Origin: Neolecta irregularis DAH-3
Taxonomy: Eukaryota > Ascomycota > Neolectomycetes > Neolectales > Neolectaceae
Length of the DNA: 17,307 bases
Direction: 5' to 3'
Assembly (NCBI GenBank): GCA_001929475.1
Contig: LXFE01000238.1
Location: 1-17,307 of the forward strand
Both the position numbers and the translations under genes were made by a program. The notes beneath the pieces were generated by a model. That model was not told where the DNA came from and made no database searches. It was given only the letters and a program-made list of their open reading frames with translations. Below are positions 1-8,038 of this stretch, in pieces. The stretch's first letter is position 1, and each line of letters begins with the position of its first letter.

Positions 1-362
1 GCGTCGGGGCGGCGCCAGGAGCACAGCGCCGGGTCGAAGAGGGCGATGTCGGCGAGCACCGCCTGGCCGTCGTGCGCGCTGCCGCTGGCGCCCATGCCGC
101 CAAACACTACAAGCTGCCCGCGCCACACATGCGCGCTGTGGAAGTACCGCGCCGCCGGAGCGCTCGCCGCCGCCGCCGCCGCCCGCGTCCACACCAGCGA
201 CTCGAGGTCCAGCACGAACACGTCGTTCAGCAGCCGCCGGTTCGCCACCAGCCGCCCGCCAAACACAAACAGCCGGTTGCCCGCCACCGTCACGCTCGCG
301 CCGCTGAGCTGCGGCGGGATGTCGCCCGTCGTTTCCGCGCGGCTGCTGCTGAGCACATCCAT
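1..362 (-). CDS. Kelch-repeat beta-propeller protein, N-terminal part (runs off left edge)
   Basis: The minus strand from the ATG at 362 is open to the window edge (about 120 codons). It shows two kelch-type blades: LFVFGGRLVANRRLLNDVFV followed by DLESLVWTR, then RYFHSAHVWRGQLVVFGGMG and a further ALFDPALCSWRR. The double glycine after a hydrophobic strand and the spaced Y/W residues are the kelch signature. Such propellers are protein-interaction scaffolds; the specific role here is unknown. Codon use is extremely GC-rich, with an Ala run of six, unlike every other gene in the window. The frame stays open upstream through the minisatellite, so the true start may lie further right or in another exon; the ATG at 362 is only the nearest convenient start. 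The fold is likely; the start is uncertain. Confidence 0.75.
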   Translation of the reverse strand, partial: MDVLSSSRAETTGDIPPQLSGASVTVAGNRLFVFGGRLVANRRLLNDVFVLDLESLVWTRAAAAAASAPAARYFHSAHVWRGQLVVFGGMGASGSAHDGQAVLADIALFDPALCSWRRPD

Positions 363-386
363 CGGGGGCGGTGCAGTGGCCGCCGT

Positions 387-500
387 GGTGGAGTGCAGTC
401 GCCGGGTGGAGTGCAGTCGCCGGGTGGAGTGTAGTCGCCGGGTGGAGTGCAGTCTCCGTGGTGGAGTGCAGTCGCCGTGGTGGAGTGCAGTGCAGTGCGG
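387..500. repeat. 18-bp GC-rich minisatellite
   Basis: About six head-to-tail copies of GGTGGAGTGCAGTCGCCG with few substitutions. The fourth and fifth copies carry one extra base (19 bp), and the last is truncated into GTGCAGTGCAGTGCGG. It lies immediately upstream of the kelch reading frame. On the minus strand the first copies read in frame as repeated His-Ser-Thr-Arg-Arg-Leu. Confidence 0.9.
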
Positions 501-787
501 TAGTCGGAGTCCGCCGCCCGCTGCACCATGGGCTCGCGCCTGTCCAGATCTGCCTCTAGACCCAGAGACGTGCCTGCGCTCCTAGATGCCGTTCCCCCGC
601 CAGACCGCCTTCCAGCTACACCAGACCGCCTTCCAGAGGCTCGCCCAGATCTCCTCCTGTCTCGTCTGCACAAACTAGGCCCCGTGCATCATCTAAACTC
701 CCCTGGAATCGTTCCTCCAGTACGCCTCCTTGGCTTTCTATAACTTGTAGGTACAACACACCCCCCCAGACACAAGTACCCACGCAG
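501..787. other. GC-rich to AT-rich transition, no gene recognised
   Basis: No convincing gene. A direct repeat CAGACCGCCTTCCAG occurs twice around 600-640. GC content falls sharply between about 720 and 800, passing through a C-rich stretch (CACCCCCCCAGACAC) near 757-772. Confidence 0.5.
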
Positions 788-1025
788 ATGCCTCCGTGTT
801 ACGCCAGATATTCGAGCAAAAGCACAACGGTGCAACCGTCAAACAAATGCAACAGCAATTCCGTCTTGATCCGAAAGTATTCGAATTGTTGGGCGGCGAT
901 GCACAATGGAGGTTTTCTGTCCCAAAAAAGCAATAGCAACTATATTTGTAGTCAACCCTTCGTTATGAGCAATTCCTTGCAGACCTATAGCCACGTTCGA
1001 CTGTACCGACTTCCTAGCTTCCTTA

Positions 1026-1318
1026 CACATTCCTTACCTTTATCATACATCCAGCAGTCATTTGTAGTTTTGCTTACAAGTACTCTTGAACCAACTGGCA
1101 ACCATTCGGTTCATATACGACATTCCTTGACTTTATCATACATCCAGCAGTCATTTGTAGTTTTGCTTATAAGTACTCTTGAACCAACTGGCAACCATTC
1201 GGTTCATATACGACATTCCTTGACTTTATCATACATCCAGCAGTCATTTGTAGTCTTGCTTATAAGTACTCTTGAACCAACTGGCAACCATTCGGTTCAT
1301 ATACGACATTCCTTGACT
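1026..1318. repeat. 93-bp tandem repeat, about 3.1 copies
   Basis: The motif CCAGCAGTCATTTGTAG recurs at 1051, 1144 and 1237, an exact 93-bp period. The copies differ by only a few substitutions (for example CTTACAAG versus CTTATAAG, and GTTTTG versus GTCTTG), so the array is young or homogenised. The period is 31 codons, so the plus-strand reading frame from an ATG at 788 to a stop at 1513 stays open through the array and would encode three near-identical 31-residue repeats. I do not recognise that product and do not call it a gene. Confidence 0.93.
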
Positions 1319-1513
1319 TGGTTGCATTACTACACAAAGAGGCGAGAATACCAATTCGAATCACCAACGCAATTTGGTTGTAAATGGCTTGACATGGATA
1401 CGATCCTGATGGTGGATGGGATGAGGGAGTCAAGTTTGGGATGGACTGCCAAACGAATCCTGGCATACGGCGAAAAAGTAGATATTCTAGTAACGGATTA
1501 TATCAATGGTTAA

Positions 1514-1879
1514 TTCATCATAAATACCACGTTTCACCTCGACTAACTTTCTCATCAAGTAGACACTTCCCATACCAACCTTTCAAGTTACTTATTCCAT
1601 CGTGAATCTGAAACCGTTGATTTCGAATTGTTTCGCCTTTGGACGGCTCAGAGGATCTAACTGTATCCCACGTACGAATACTCAGACTAGTTACTAATGT
1701 CGTGGAATAGGTTCAATTCATAAAGTTGATAGTTGTAAGGGCAATATTTCTTATTCTACACAAATCATATAGGTATGCAATTGAGAAGGTTGGTGGATTT
1801 TATCAGCGAGGCGGTGGATTTGACAATATCCGGTGTTTTCTGACGTCAGTCGAACCCCAAGATCGCTTCTTCCCGCCAA
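1514..1879. other. Intergenic, upstream of the CAB4-type gene
   Basis: No gene recognised between the end of the repeat-containing reading frame and the adenylyltransferase start. The right end holds a perfect CRE-type site, listed separately. Confidence 0.5.
1841..1848. promoter_or_regulatory. Perfect CRE palindrome TGACGTCA
   Basis: TGACGTCA lies 31 bases before the ATG at 1880. It is the consensus site of CREB/ATF-type bZIP factors in fungi (Atf1/Sko1 class). The position fits a proximal promoter element for the CoA-synthesis gene. Function is inferred from sequence only; a perfect 8-mer can occur by chance. Confidence 0.45.
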
Positions 1880-2696
1880 ATGACCTCTCTCGTCCATTTC
1901 ACCGCCTCGTCTTCTTTAAATTCACTGGATCAGCCAATAGCAGCAACTTCAGTCCACCTCTACGTCCTTCTCGATCCTCCCGAAGATTTTCACACTCTAG
2001 AATCTCTACTGGTGAAAATATACTCGTACATCTTTCTGAAAAATCCAAAGTTGGAATCAACTGTTTTATTAAGGGGAGCTAGTCCTGTGCCTGAAGAATG
2101 TGCAATGCTTGATGGTACGTCTTGCTCTCTTTAACTGGATCGTCCTTATATAGATGCTTCGCCTGCTCAAGTTCATAATCCGCCGTTGATGAGCGTCGCT
2201 GTTGGCGGCACCTTTGATCATTTACATATCGGTCACAAATTACTTTTAACAGCTACTGTATTCCTTGCAAAGAAACATGTCTTCGTGGGCGTTACCGACG
2301 ATGTACTCTTGATTAATAAATCCCACAGAGAACAACTTGAACCAATAACTTTACGCATCGCCAAAGTCAAAGAATTTCTAAAACGTTTAAATCCAGTCTT
2401 GAAATACACAGTGCGTTAACCCCCTCTTCCCTACCAAAATTAAAAAAATACAGGTCGTTGCAATCAGAGATATCTACGGTCCTACTATCACGGAAAAAGA
2501 TATACAGGGGCTAGTAATAAGCACAGAAACAAAAGAAGGCGGCGACAGAATTAATCAAGAGCGAAAACGTAAAGGATGGAATGACCTCCTCATTTATGAA
2601 ATTCAACTTTATAAATATGAAGGAGAAACGGAAAAGGTTAGTAGTACTACTATCAGAATAAATTTAGCTAGGGAATCAGAGAAAAAGGACTATTGA
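1880..2696 (+). CDS. CAB4: Pantetheine-phosphate adenylyltransferase (CoA biosynthesis), three exons
   Basis: Exons 1880-2114, 2154-2410 and 2454-2696 give 244 residues; the introns are 39 and 43 nt. The enzyme transfers AMP from ATP to 4'-phosphopantetheine, making dephospho-CoA, the fourth of five steps of CoA synthesis, in the cytosol. The nucleotidyltransferase signature GTFDHLHIGH is at residues 97-106 and the C-terminal substrate-binding motif SSTTIR at 227-232. Between them comes the KxGGxxxNxxRxxKGW-like stretch typical of eukaryotic PPAT. The roughly 80-residue N-terminal domain is the poorly conserved extension seen in fungal and animal forms. The ATG at 1880 sits in a CCAAATG context; the frame upstream shows no better start. 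The gene is intact. Neighbours are unrelated. The family call is very secure; the exact start is less so. Confidence 0.93.
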
Positions 2697-3112
2697 AAAT
2701 CGAATTTGTTGCTCATGAAGTAGTCTGTTTATTCACTTCAATTCTCCTAGTACCCAGTTAATTGTATAATAAAACTCAGAATCTCTATTTTCTATTCTTG
2801 ACCTTGTCTGGTCACAATGGATGATGTAGCTCTATTAGTTTTCTATAAATGTATTGTAGCTGCTCTTTGTGCTCTGTCCCTCCAAGCCAAGAATCTAAGA
2901 ATCGTTATTTCATAGACAACCACAACCTGCGCGTTACAAGATTTGTTTACTTTGTTGCATGATAATATTTGTGGCGGAAATTGTCACGGGACAGTCCTAA
3001 TTCAGAAACCAAAATACGAGGTACTTACGCATCGAGTAATTATCATGGTAGATCAGTCCGGCTTAGATAGTATACAGCAACAAACACATTTTAGTCATTC
3101 AATCCTTGATTA
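2697..3112. other. Intergenic, no gene recognised
   Basis: AT-rich spacer. It contains CAACCTGCGCGTTACAAG at 2933-2950, which recurs with one change at 6387-6404. Its reverse complement begins TGTAAC, like the end of an LTR, so the left part could be a decayed solo LTR. I see no coding signal. Confidence 0.4.
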
Positions 3113-3307
3113 ATGAAGTTCCTTGCCGTTTTATCTGTTTTAATTTCTGTTCTTGCGGTGGCAAGTGATTGGCAAGATCCAGAGCAACCCGAAGATTCTA
3201 CACAAACACTTTTCAAAAGACAGCTTGTCGTTCCAGACCTATCTATGAAAGAGAATCATGTGGGCGCTAATTACCATAGAAGGGTATTGCTAAATCGAAA
3301 TCACTAG
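3113..3307 (+). CDS. Small secreted peptide precursor with a Kex2-type site
   Basis: An intronless 64-residue frame. Residues 1-18 are a clear signal peptide: MKFLAVLSVLISVLAVAS, basic then strongly hydrophobic, ending in Ala-x-Ser. An acidic pro-segment follows (D19-T33, with several Glu and Asp). Lys-Arg at 35-36 is a classic Kex2 cleavage site, leaving a peptide that starts with Gln37. A second dibasic pair, Arg-Arg, at 57-58 would end a 20-residue product just after a His. There are no cysteines and no internal repeats, so it is neither a typical disulfide-bonded effector nor an alpha-pheromone precursor. I do not recognise a family. Short frames can be spurious, but the signal peptide plus ordered processing sites favour a real gene. 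A downstream intron is possible and would change the C-terminus. Confidence 0.55.
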   Translation: MKFLAVLSVLISVLAVASDWQDPEQPEDSTQTLFKRQLVVPDLSMKENHVGANYHRRVLLNRNH

Positions 3308-3622
3308 AGATCGTTAAGAACCGGCGGTGGATGACATGGTTCATCATGTAAATCGATTGTTTGTATATACTATTATTCAATCACCATAATGCATATCTTT
3401 AACAGACAAACGTTAATCTAGATAGCATAGGATTCACGCTGATTATTGGCACTTGTATCTAAAAATGACGGTGCAAGTATACAAGACTGAATATAATTCT
3501 AAAGATTGGATCTGACTCTCCGAAAAAGAAATACACCAATGGTTCACCAGTGAACGAGATAACCAAAAAAGACCCCATCTTTCAATCTCAAACAACTCCG
3601 ACTTCCAAGGTAGTAATCAGCT
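3308..3622. other. Intergenic, 3' side of the UBX gene
   Basis: AT-rich spacer between the secreted-peptide gene and the convergent UBX gene. Nothing else recognised. Confidence 0.5.
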
Positions 3623-5048
3623 TCACTTAGTTTTTCCAAACTTCAACCACTTGGGAAGTCCTTTTAATTTATCATCCTTCTTATCATCCTTATGCCTCGT
3701 CAAGACAGTCTTATCGTCATCTCCAGTAGCGGCTGGTATATGGGAAGCATCTCTTGCTAGACTCATGTACTCATCGTTTAGGAACCCGTTGCTACCTTCA
3801 AACGGTGCAAGAGGCCGGAAGTGAAACATCACTGAACCACGGGGTACAACATCCACTAGAGGTAGTTCAGATTCTTGTATTTCAGTGTATGGCGAGGTGA
3901 GATCTAATTGTCAGTCGTCCAGCTGAATACACACACAGATTGTAAAAGCGCAGTCAATTTTAATTATCCCGCGTAGCCATGTATAAACGTATTTCACTAT
4001 TCATAATCAAACCAAGAATCAAAAAGAAAAGAATATACCCAAAGATTCCTTTCCAAATGTAGCAACTACAGACACTCCATCAGGAAAGCGGACCTTGATT
4101 TTGATGTAGGAAAGTTCGGGCTTTGAACCAAGTTCTCGTTGTTTTTGGGTCAACAAACGACTGCCTTCATAACGTTCTGCAAGTATTGAATGATATGTTT
4201 GAAACTGAGCTGGAGTCATTTCATAATCCGAGTCCGTTGATTTATCTCCGAGTTAACCATACATATTCACGTGCGAGTTACCTGGAACAGGAATTGGTAG
4301 TAGAACCTTTATATCATCTGGCATTGTCGTAGGGGGTTGAGAAGACGAAGGCCGTGAAGGATCCCGGGAAACTTGTCGGATGAGATGTAGGTCATCAGTT
4401 TCTGAATGTATATCAGAGAGATGCGGGGATACAATATGCTGCGGAGCCATTTCTTCCTGGATAGATTGCTTAATGACCACATCTTCCCCGTCAGGGCGGA
4501 TCATCGTTATTAAAGATGTTGATTTGACACCAAGTTTACGTAACGAGCAATCCAAGTCTTTGATCTAGAAATGTTTGACCACCGACCTCTTAAAGACGGG
4601 ATACCTCATTTCCAAGTATTGACATGTGCAGTCCAAGAGGGTCAATTCCCAGGTCTTGTAGGATTTCTCGAAATGTTCGGTCGTCTGGTATTTTAAGGAC
4701 AGTACGTCCGGTGGTAGTTTGTATGCCAAGACTGATGATTTCGCCTGTTGCAAGTTGAGTTTCCTTCTCATCTACAGGAGCAGCGCACCCCGCTCTTCGA
4801 TTTGAACAAGGTCCACCTTGGCCATGTTTGGAATGCCAGCAAGCCGAAAAGGCAAGGATAAGTCAGGGGTCGTGCCATTGTATCTTTGATGCCATTAACG
4901 ATATTTAAGGATTGGTGGGATACTGCAACTGGAAATACCCTGACAACTTGAGTTTCCGAACCGCTTCATCAAGAACCGAACGGACGGTTTGAGAAGGCGA
5001 CGGGTTGAGCGATATACGGTGGCATCGATGGGTAAATGTGATAGGCAT
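3623..5048 (-). CDS. UBX4: TUG/Ubx4-type UBX-domain protein, six exons, one apparent frameshift
   Basis: Exons 5048-4924, 4883-4605, 4564-4282, 4245-4039, 3996-3937 and 3903-3623; introns 40, 40, 36, 42 and 33 nt. About 411 residues once the frameshift is allowed for. The N-terminus is a TUG-type ubiquitin-like domain (VRSVLDEAVRKLKLSG, then PDLSLPFRLAGIPN). A second ubiquitin-like region contains KIPDDRTFREILQDLGI and LDCSLRKLGV. A low-complexity Ser/Pro/Glu linker follows, then a UBX domain starting IKIKVRFPDG. The tail GLPKWLKFGK is typical of the family. These proteins bind the AAA ATPase Cdc48/p97 and regulate its assembly and targeting. In exon 2 the frame breaks at a CCCC run at 4788-4791: upstream reads to KVDLVQIE, downstream to APVDEKETQLATGEI, and one base is missing. 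The canonical Phe-Pro-Arg loop is replaced by a Ser-Pro-Tyr context. The start at 5048 matches the family N-terminus; an in-frame ATG at 5072 is possible. Confidence 0.88.
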
Positions 5049-6844
5049 GGGATAGAGCTGGGGACCGATCATAGTCCACCGACAACACCTTTTTCTTGAT
5101 TTGCGCCAAAGACTCTCAGTCTGGTCTCGCGCATTTCCCCATACCATCGCAAATAACAAGACCCCTTATTCGAATGAAGTATTGGTGTAGTCTCCAAATA
5201 ATTAGGCAGCCCGGCTAATAAGCGCCATCATGAACATGTTAAACGAAACGATGCCAGACTATAATCTCGACAAGAATCTTTATATCGAATCTTGTATCTG
5301 CGCCGTACCTGGCCGAAATTGATACACCTATCAGACGAATCCAATAAAAAAAATTCTAGGAAACCTGTCACCACTGCACAGGTCGTGGAATTTTTCCTGA
5401 GGGATCAAATTCTCAAGAATTAAATCTACATGCCACCTTACCTAATTTTCTTGTCCTTTATCGTTACTTGACAGACCTGCTGAATTTTATGCTTTTCACC
5501 CAAGGTGTGGGTTTCTGCTTCCCACTGCTAGATAACGGCTTCCATCCCTCATATAGGCTTAATTAAATACAATCAATCAACAGGGAAGAAGAGTATTGTA
5601 AGCTATGCGCTTAGAAGTACGATAAGACCAAATGTTATAACTAGCCTAAGTATTCGTACTTGGCTAGGAATATCTAACTTCTGCCTTGATATACTTCCCG
5701 TTAAGCCACCTTGCCGTATTGGTAAGATATACATCCTTACAACTCTGCTCTCATTTAACCGACACCCCCCTAAACCCGACACAATATATGGAATTCTTAT
5801 CATATATTTATATTGTGTCGGGTTTAGGGGGGCGTCGGTTAAATCGGCGCTGAGCTTATTGCTTTTCACATTCAAGCTTATTGTTATATTCCCCTCTGAT
5901 CATTCTCGAAAAGAAATCCAGATATCCGTGAAACCTTCCAATCATTCCCCTTCAATCAATGTCGTTTGCCAAATCATAAGCCAACCAAAGTCGATAATCG
6001 GCTTAACTATCCAGATATGAAGTTGATGTGTATCCATCCGATCGCGTCAAGATACATTGCGGATAAAGCCTCATCGCTCATTCAACACTTCGCTTAACCT
6101 TCTTTTCTTTTCTCAGGTTCAGTCTAAGCGTTTCTGGAGAGGAAACCTTCCCAAATATCGTCCGATGACCGGGATATTAAGGATAACAGGCCTAGATTTG
6201 CCAATTGTTTATACAAGTCTTATTCAATCTGTGGTTCTTCAATGGACAAGATCGACGGCATGGGACATCACGGTACGATTGGTGCCAATCGGGTTCGACT
6301 CGGCTGATTAGAAAGTGTCATTTGTTTCCAGGATTCTTTTTGACTAGAACCATATTGACCTCACTGGTGGATTTTGATCACAATTGCAACCTGCGTGTTA
6401 CAAGGTAGAGTTTATTGCCAAGTAGAATTTTGGGCACCAAAAAGTGATATTTCACGTAGCCTAGCTTTATTTGATGATTATCACCTCGGAGCCCTGTTAT
6501 GTATTCCTACAATTTTATGTGCTTCTCAAGGTGATTTTTGAATTGGAAATAATCAATCATGTTTCTGCGCGAGTATTTTAATCCATGCATATTTGAGAAC
6601 TGGAAAGACTATTTTCTACTCCTACACGGGAGGGATTATTACGCTTGAAATGGATGTTGAATAATATGAATATAAGAAGCGAACTATGCATTTTAAGATA
6701 TACGTATTCGATGTGTCGATAAGATTCACAAAACTGGTGAAAAGTTCAAAGAGGTGAGGTGATATGGTGGTGAACCAGAATCTAGAGATTATAATGCGAT
6801 GTATGTATCTAAGGTTAGCGATCGACTGAAAAGGGCGACAAACT
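5049..6844. other. 1.8-kb gene-poor intergenic region
   Basis: No gene recognised on either strand. It holds the 5' flank of the UBX gene, the 92-bp palindrome at 5753-5844, a CCAAT inverted repeat (CGATTGG-tg-CCAATCG) at 6276-6291, the 18-base motif at 6387-6404 shared with 2933-2950, and the 3' flank of COX10. An open stretch without an ATG around 6100-6311 matches nothing I know. The mix of small repeats suggests old transposon debris. Confidence 0.5.
5753..5844. repeat. 92-bp palindrome flanked by TTAA (MITE-like)
   Basis: Two 36-bp arms (5753-5788 and 5809-5844) are reverse complements with a single mismatch (5764 against 5833), around a 20-base AT-rich loop. Each arm contains CCCCCCTAAACCCGACACAA. 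The outer ends read TTTAACCGAC and GTCGGTTAAA, so the inner element is bounded by TTAA on both sides. TTAA is the target-site duplication of piggyBac and Kolobok transposons. A small non-autonomous element is the likeliest reading; I see no transposase gene. Confidence 0.85.
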
Positions 6845-7996
6845 TTAGTACAAAATGCCGTCCCAGTTCCCCATTTTATGCAACATTCCAAGCATCATAA
6901 CAGCGGGCAAATGCCAAAGACTCGCCCAAAACAATTTTCGAGCATTTGAATCCCCGCCCCATCTCCAAAACCTCCAAGCGTAGAAAGTCAAATAGGAATT
7001 AACACAAGATGAACTGAAAATGAAGCCCGGATCGACAACGCCGTATATGGCCAGTCCGAAACAGATAGGAAAAGTTAAGAGGGAATATCGAAGGGAGACG
7101 CGTGCGTTCAGTGAAGGGTTGGTTACACTCATCATTCTGTAACCTGCACGAAAATAATCGGAGCGTAGAGTCCATGCCAGACTATTGAAATGGGGAAACT
7201 GCCAAGCGAACAACAGACCGGCGAGTAATAATCCGCCTGGATGAGAAAACAAGTCCGGCGTGGTAGCAGCCCAACCCATTAATGGGGGAATAGCACCCAC
7301 AAGGCTTCCCACCCACGTATTAAGAATACTGTATCGTTTCATAGGAGTATAAACTCCGGCGTAGAGCACGATATTGCCGAGTCCGAGAAGAGCGGTAGTA
7401 GTATTCACCCCGTAAAAGAGCAGTGACAATCCTGAAGCTCCGGTGCCAATGGCGAACAAAAAGGCGGTTGAGGGCGAAAGAAGGCCTCTGGGCAGGGGCC
7501 GATTCCTTGTTCTGGCCATTTGCGCATCAAACGGCGGTTCGAGCCACATATTCAGACTGTTTGCGCTGGCCGCACACAGCAAAGTGCCAGGTGCAAAGAA
7601 GAGTAGAGTTGTAAATGTCGAGCAAAAAGGCGAAAGGGCATATGTGGACATTGCGGATAGCACTACCAGGGCTGTGAGTCTGGGTTTTGCCAGAGCTACA
7701 AGAGTCGCCAGTGCCAGCGGCGGAATAGGTTTGTAGTCTGTAGGAAGTGCTTTATGTATTTCTACTGGTGGTTTCTGGGTTTGTGCTGATGTTTTGCTGG
7801 AAAAAATGCAAGGATGGGCGAGGCTACTACGATCTCCGGAGTTCCGGTGCGAGGACCCAACCATAGGGGCTGGTAATTCGTTTAGTGTTTTTTGTGCCGA
7901 ATTGCTGCTAATAATGCGTCTTTGAGGAAAATAAAGATGTTTTCGAGAATGTAAAAAGGATACCCAATGCGAGACAGCTTTGGGTCGCAGGATCAT
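6845..7996 (-). CDS. COX10: Protoheme IX farnesyltransferase (heme O synthase), mitochondrial
   Basis: An intronless 383-residue UbiA-family membrane prenyltransferase. It adds a farnesyl group to heme B to make heme O, the precursor of heme A for cytochrome c oxidase, in the inner mitochondrial membrane. The first Asp-rich prenyltransferase motif is at residues 146-169 (NSLNMWLEPPFDAQM then RTRNRPLP). The second conserved loop is at about 265-289 (WQFPHFNSLAW, then RSDYFRAGYRMM). Hydrophobic segments between and after them fit the usual multi-pass topology. The N-terminal ~35 residues (MILRPKAVSHWVSFLHSRKH) are basic, Ser-rich and free of acidic residues, as in a mitochondrial presequence. 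The frame also extends to an ATG at 8131, but that would overlap the start of JIP5, and the ATG at 7996 gives a proper presequence. The gene is complete and intact. Confidence 0.97.
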   Translation of the reverse strand: MILRPKAVSHWVSFLHSRKHLYFPQRRIISSNSAQKTLNELPAPMVGSSHRNSGDRSSLAHPCIFSSKTSAQTQKPPVEIHKALPTDYKPIPPLALATLVALAKPRLTALVVLSAMSTYALSPFCSTFTTLLFFAPGTLLCAASANSLNMWLEPPFDAQMARTRNRPLPRGLLSPSTAFLFAIGTGASGLSLLFYGVNTTTALLGLGNIVLYAGVYTPMKRYSILNTWVGSLVGAIPPLMGWAATTPDLFSHPGGLLLAGLLFAWQFPHFNSLAWTLRSDYFRAGYRMMSVTNPSLNARVSLRYSLLTFPICFGLAIYGVVDPGFIFSSSCVNSYLTFYAWRFWRWGGDSNARKLFWASLWHLPAVMMLGMLHKMGNWDGILY

Positions 7997-8038
7997 TTTC
8001 TGATGGAGTGGTGGTGATCGAGGAGCTGAGAATATTTT

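Noticed and set aside
290-673. A 127-codon minus-strand frame, Arg-rich, over the GC-rich end
   Set aside because: It overlaps the kelch frame in another phase. GC-rich DNA produces long Arg/Ala/Pro-rich shadow frames, and the kelch motifs are decisive.
788-1513. A 241-codon plus-strand frame through the 93-bp repeat as a gene
   Set aside because: It owes much of its length to a repeat whose period is a multiple of three, has no signal peptide or known domain, and sits at a composition boundary. Kept only as an observation.
6285-6303. tRNA-like B-box (GGTTCGACTC)
   Set aside because: The flanking bases cannot form a T-stem, and no acceptor or anticodon arm is visible.
6057-6311. Open plus-strand stretch as a gene or gene fragment
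   Set aside because: No ATG start, no recognised family and no matching exons on either side.
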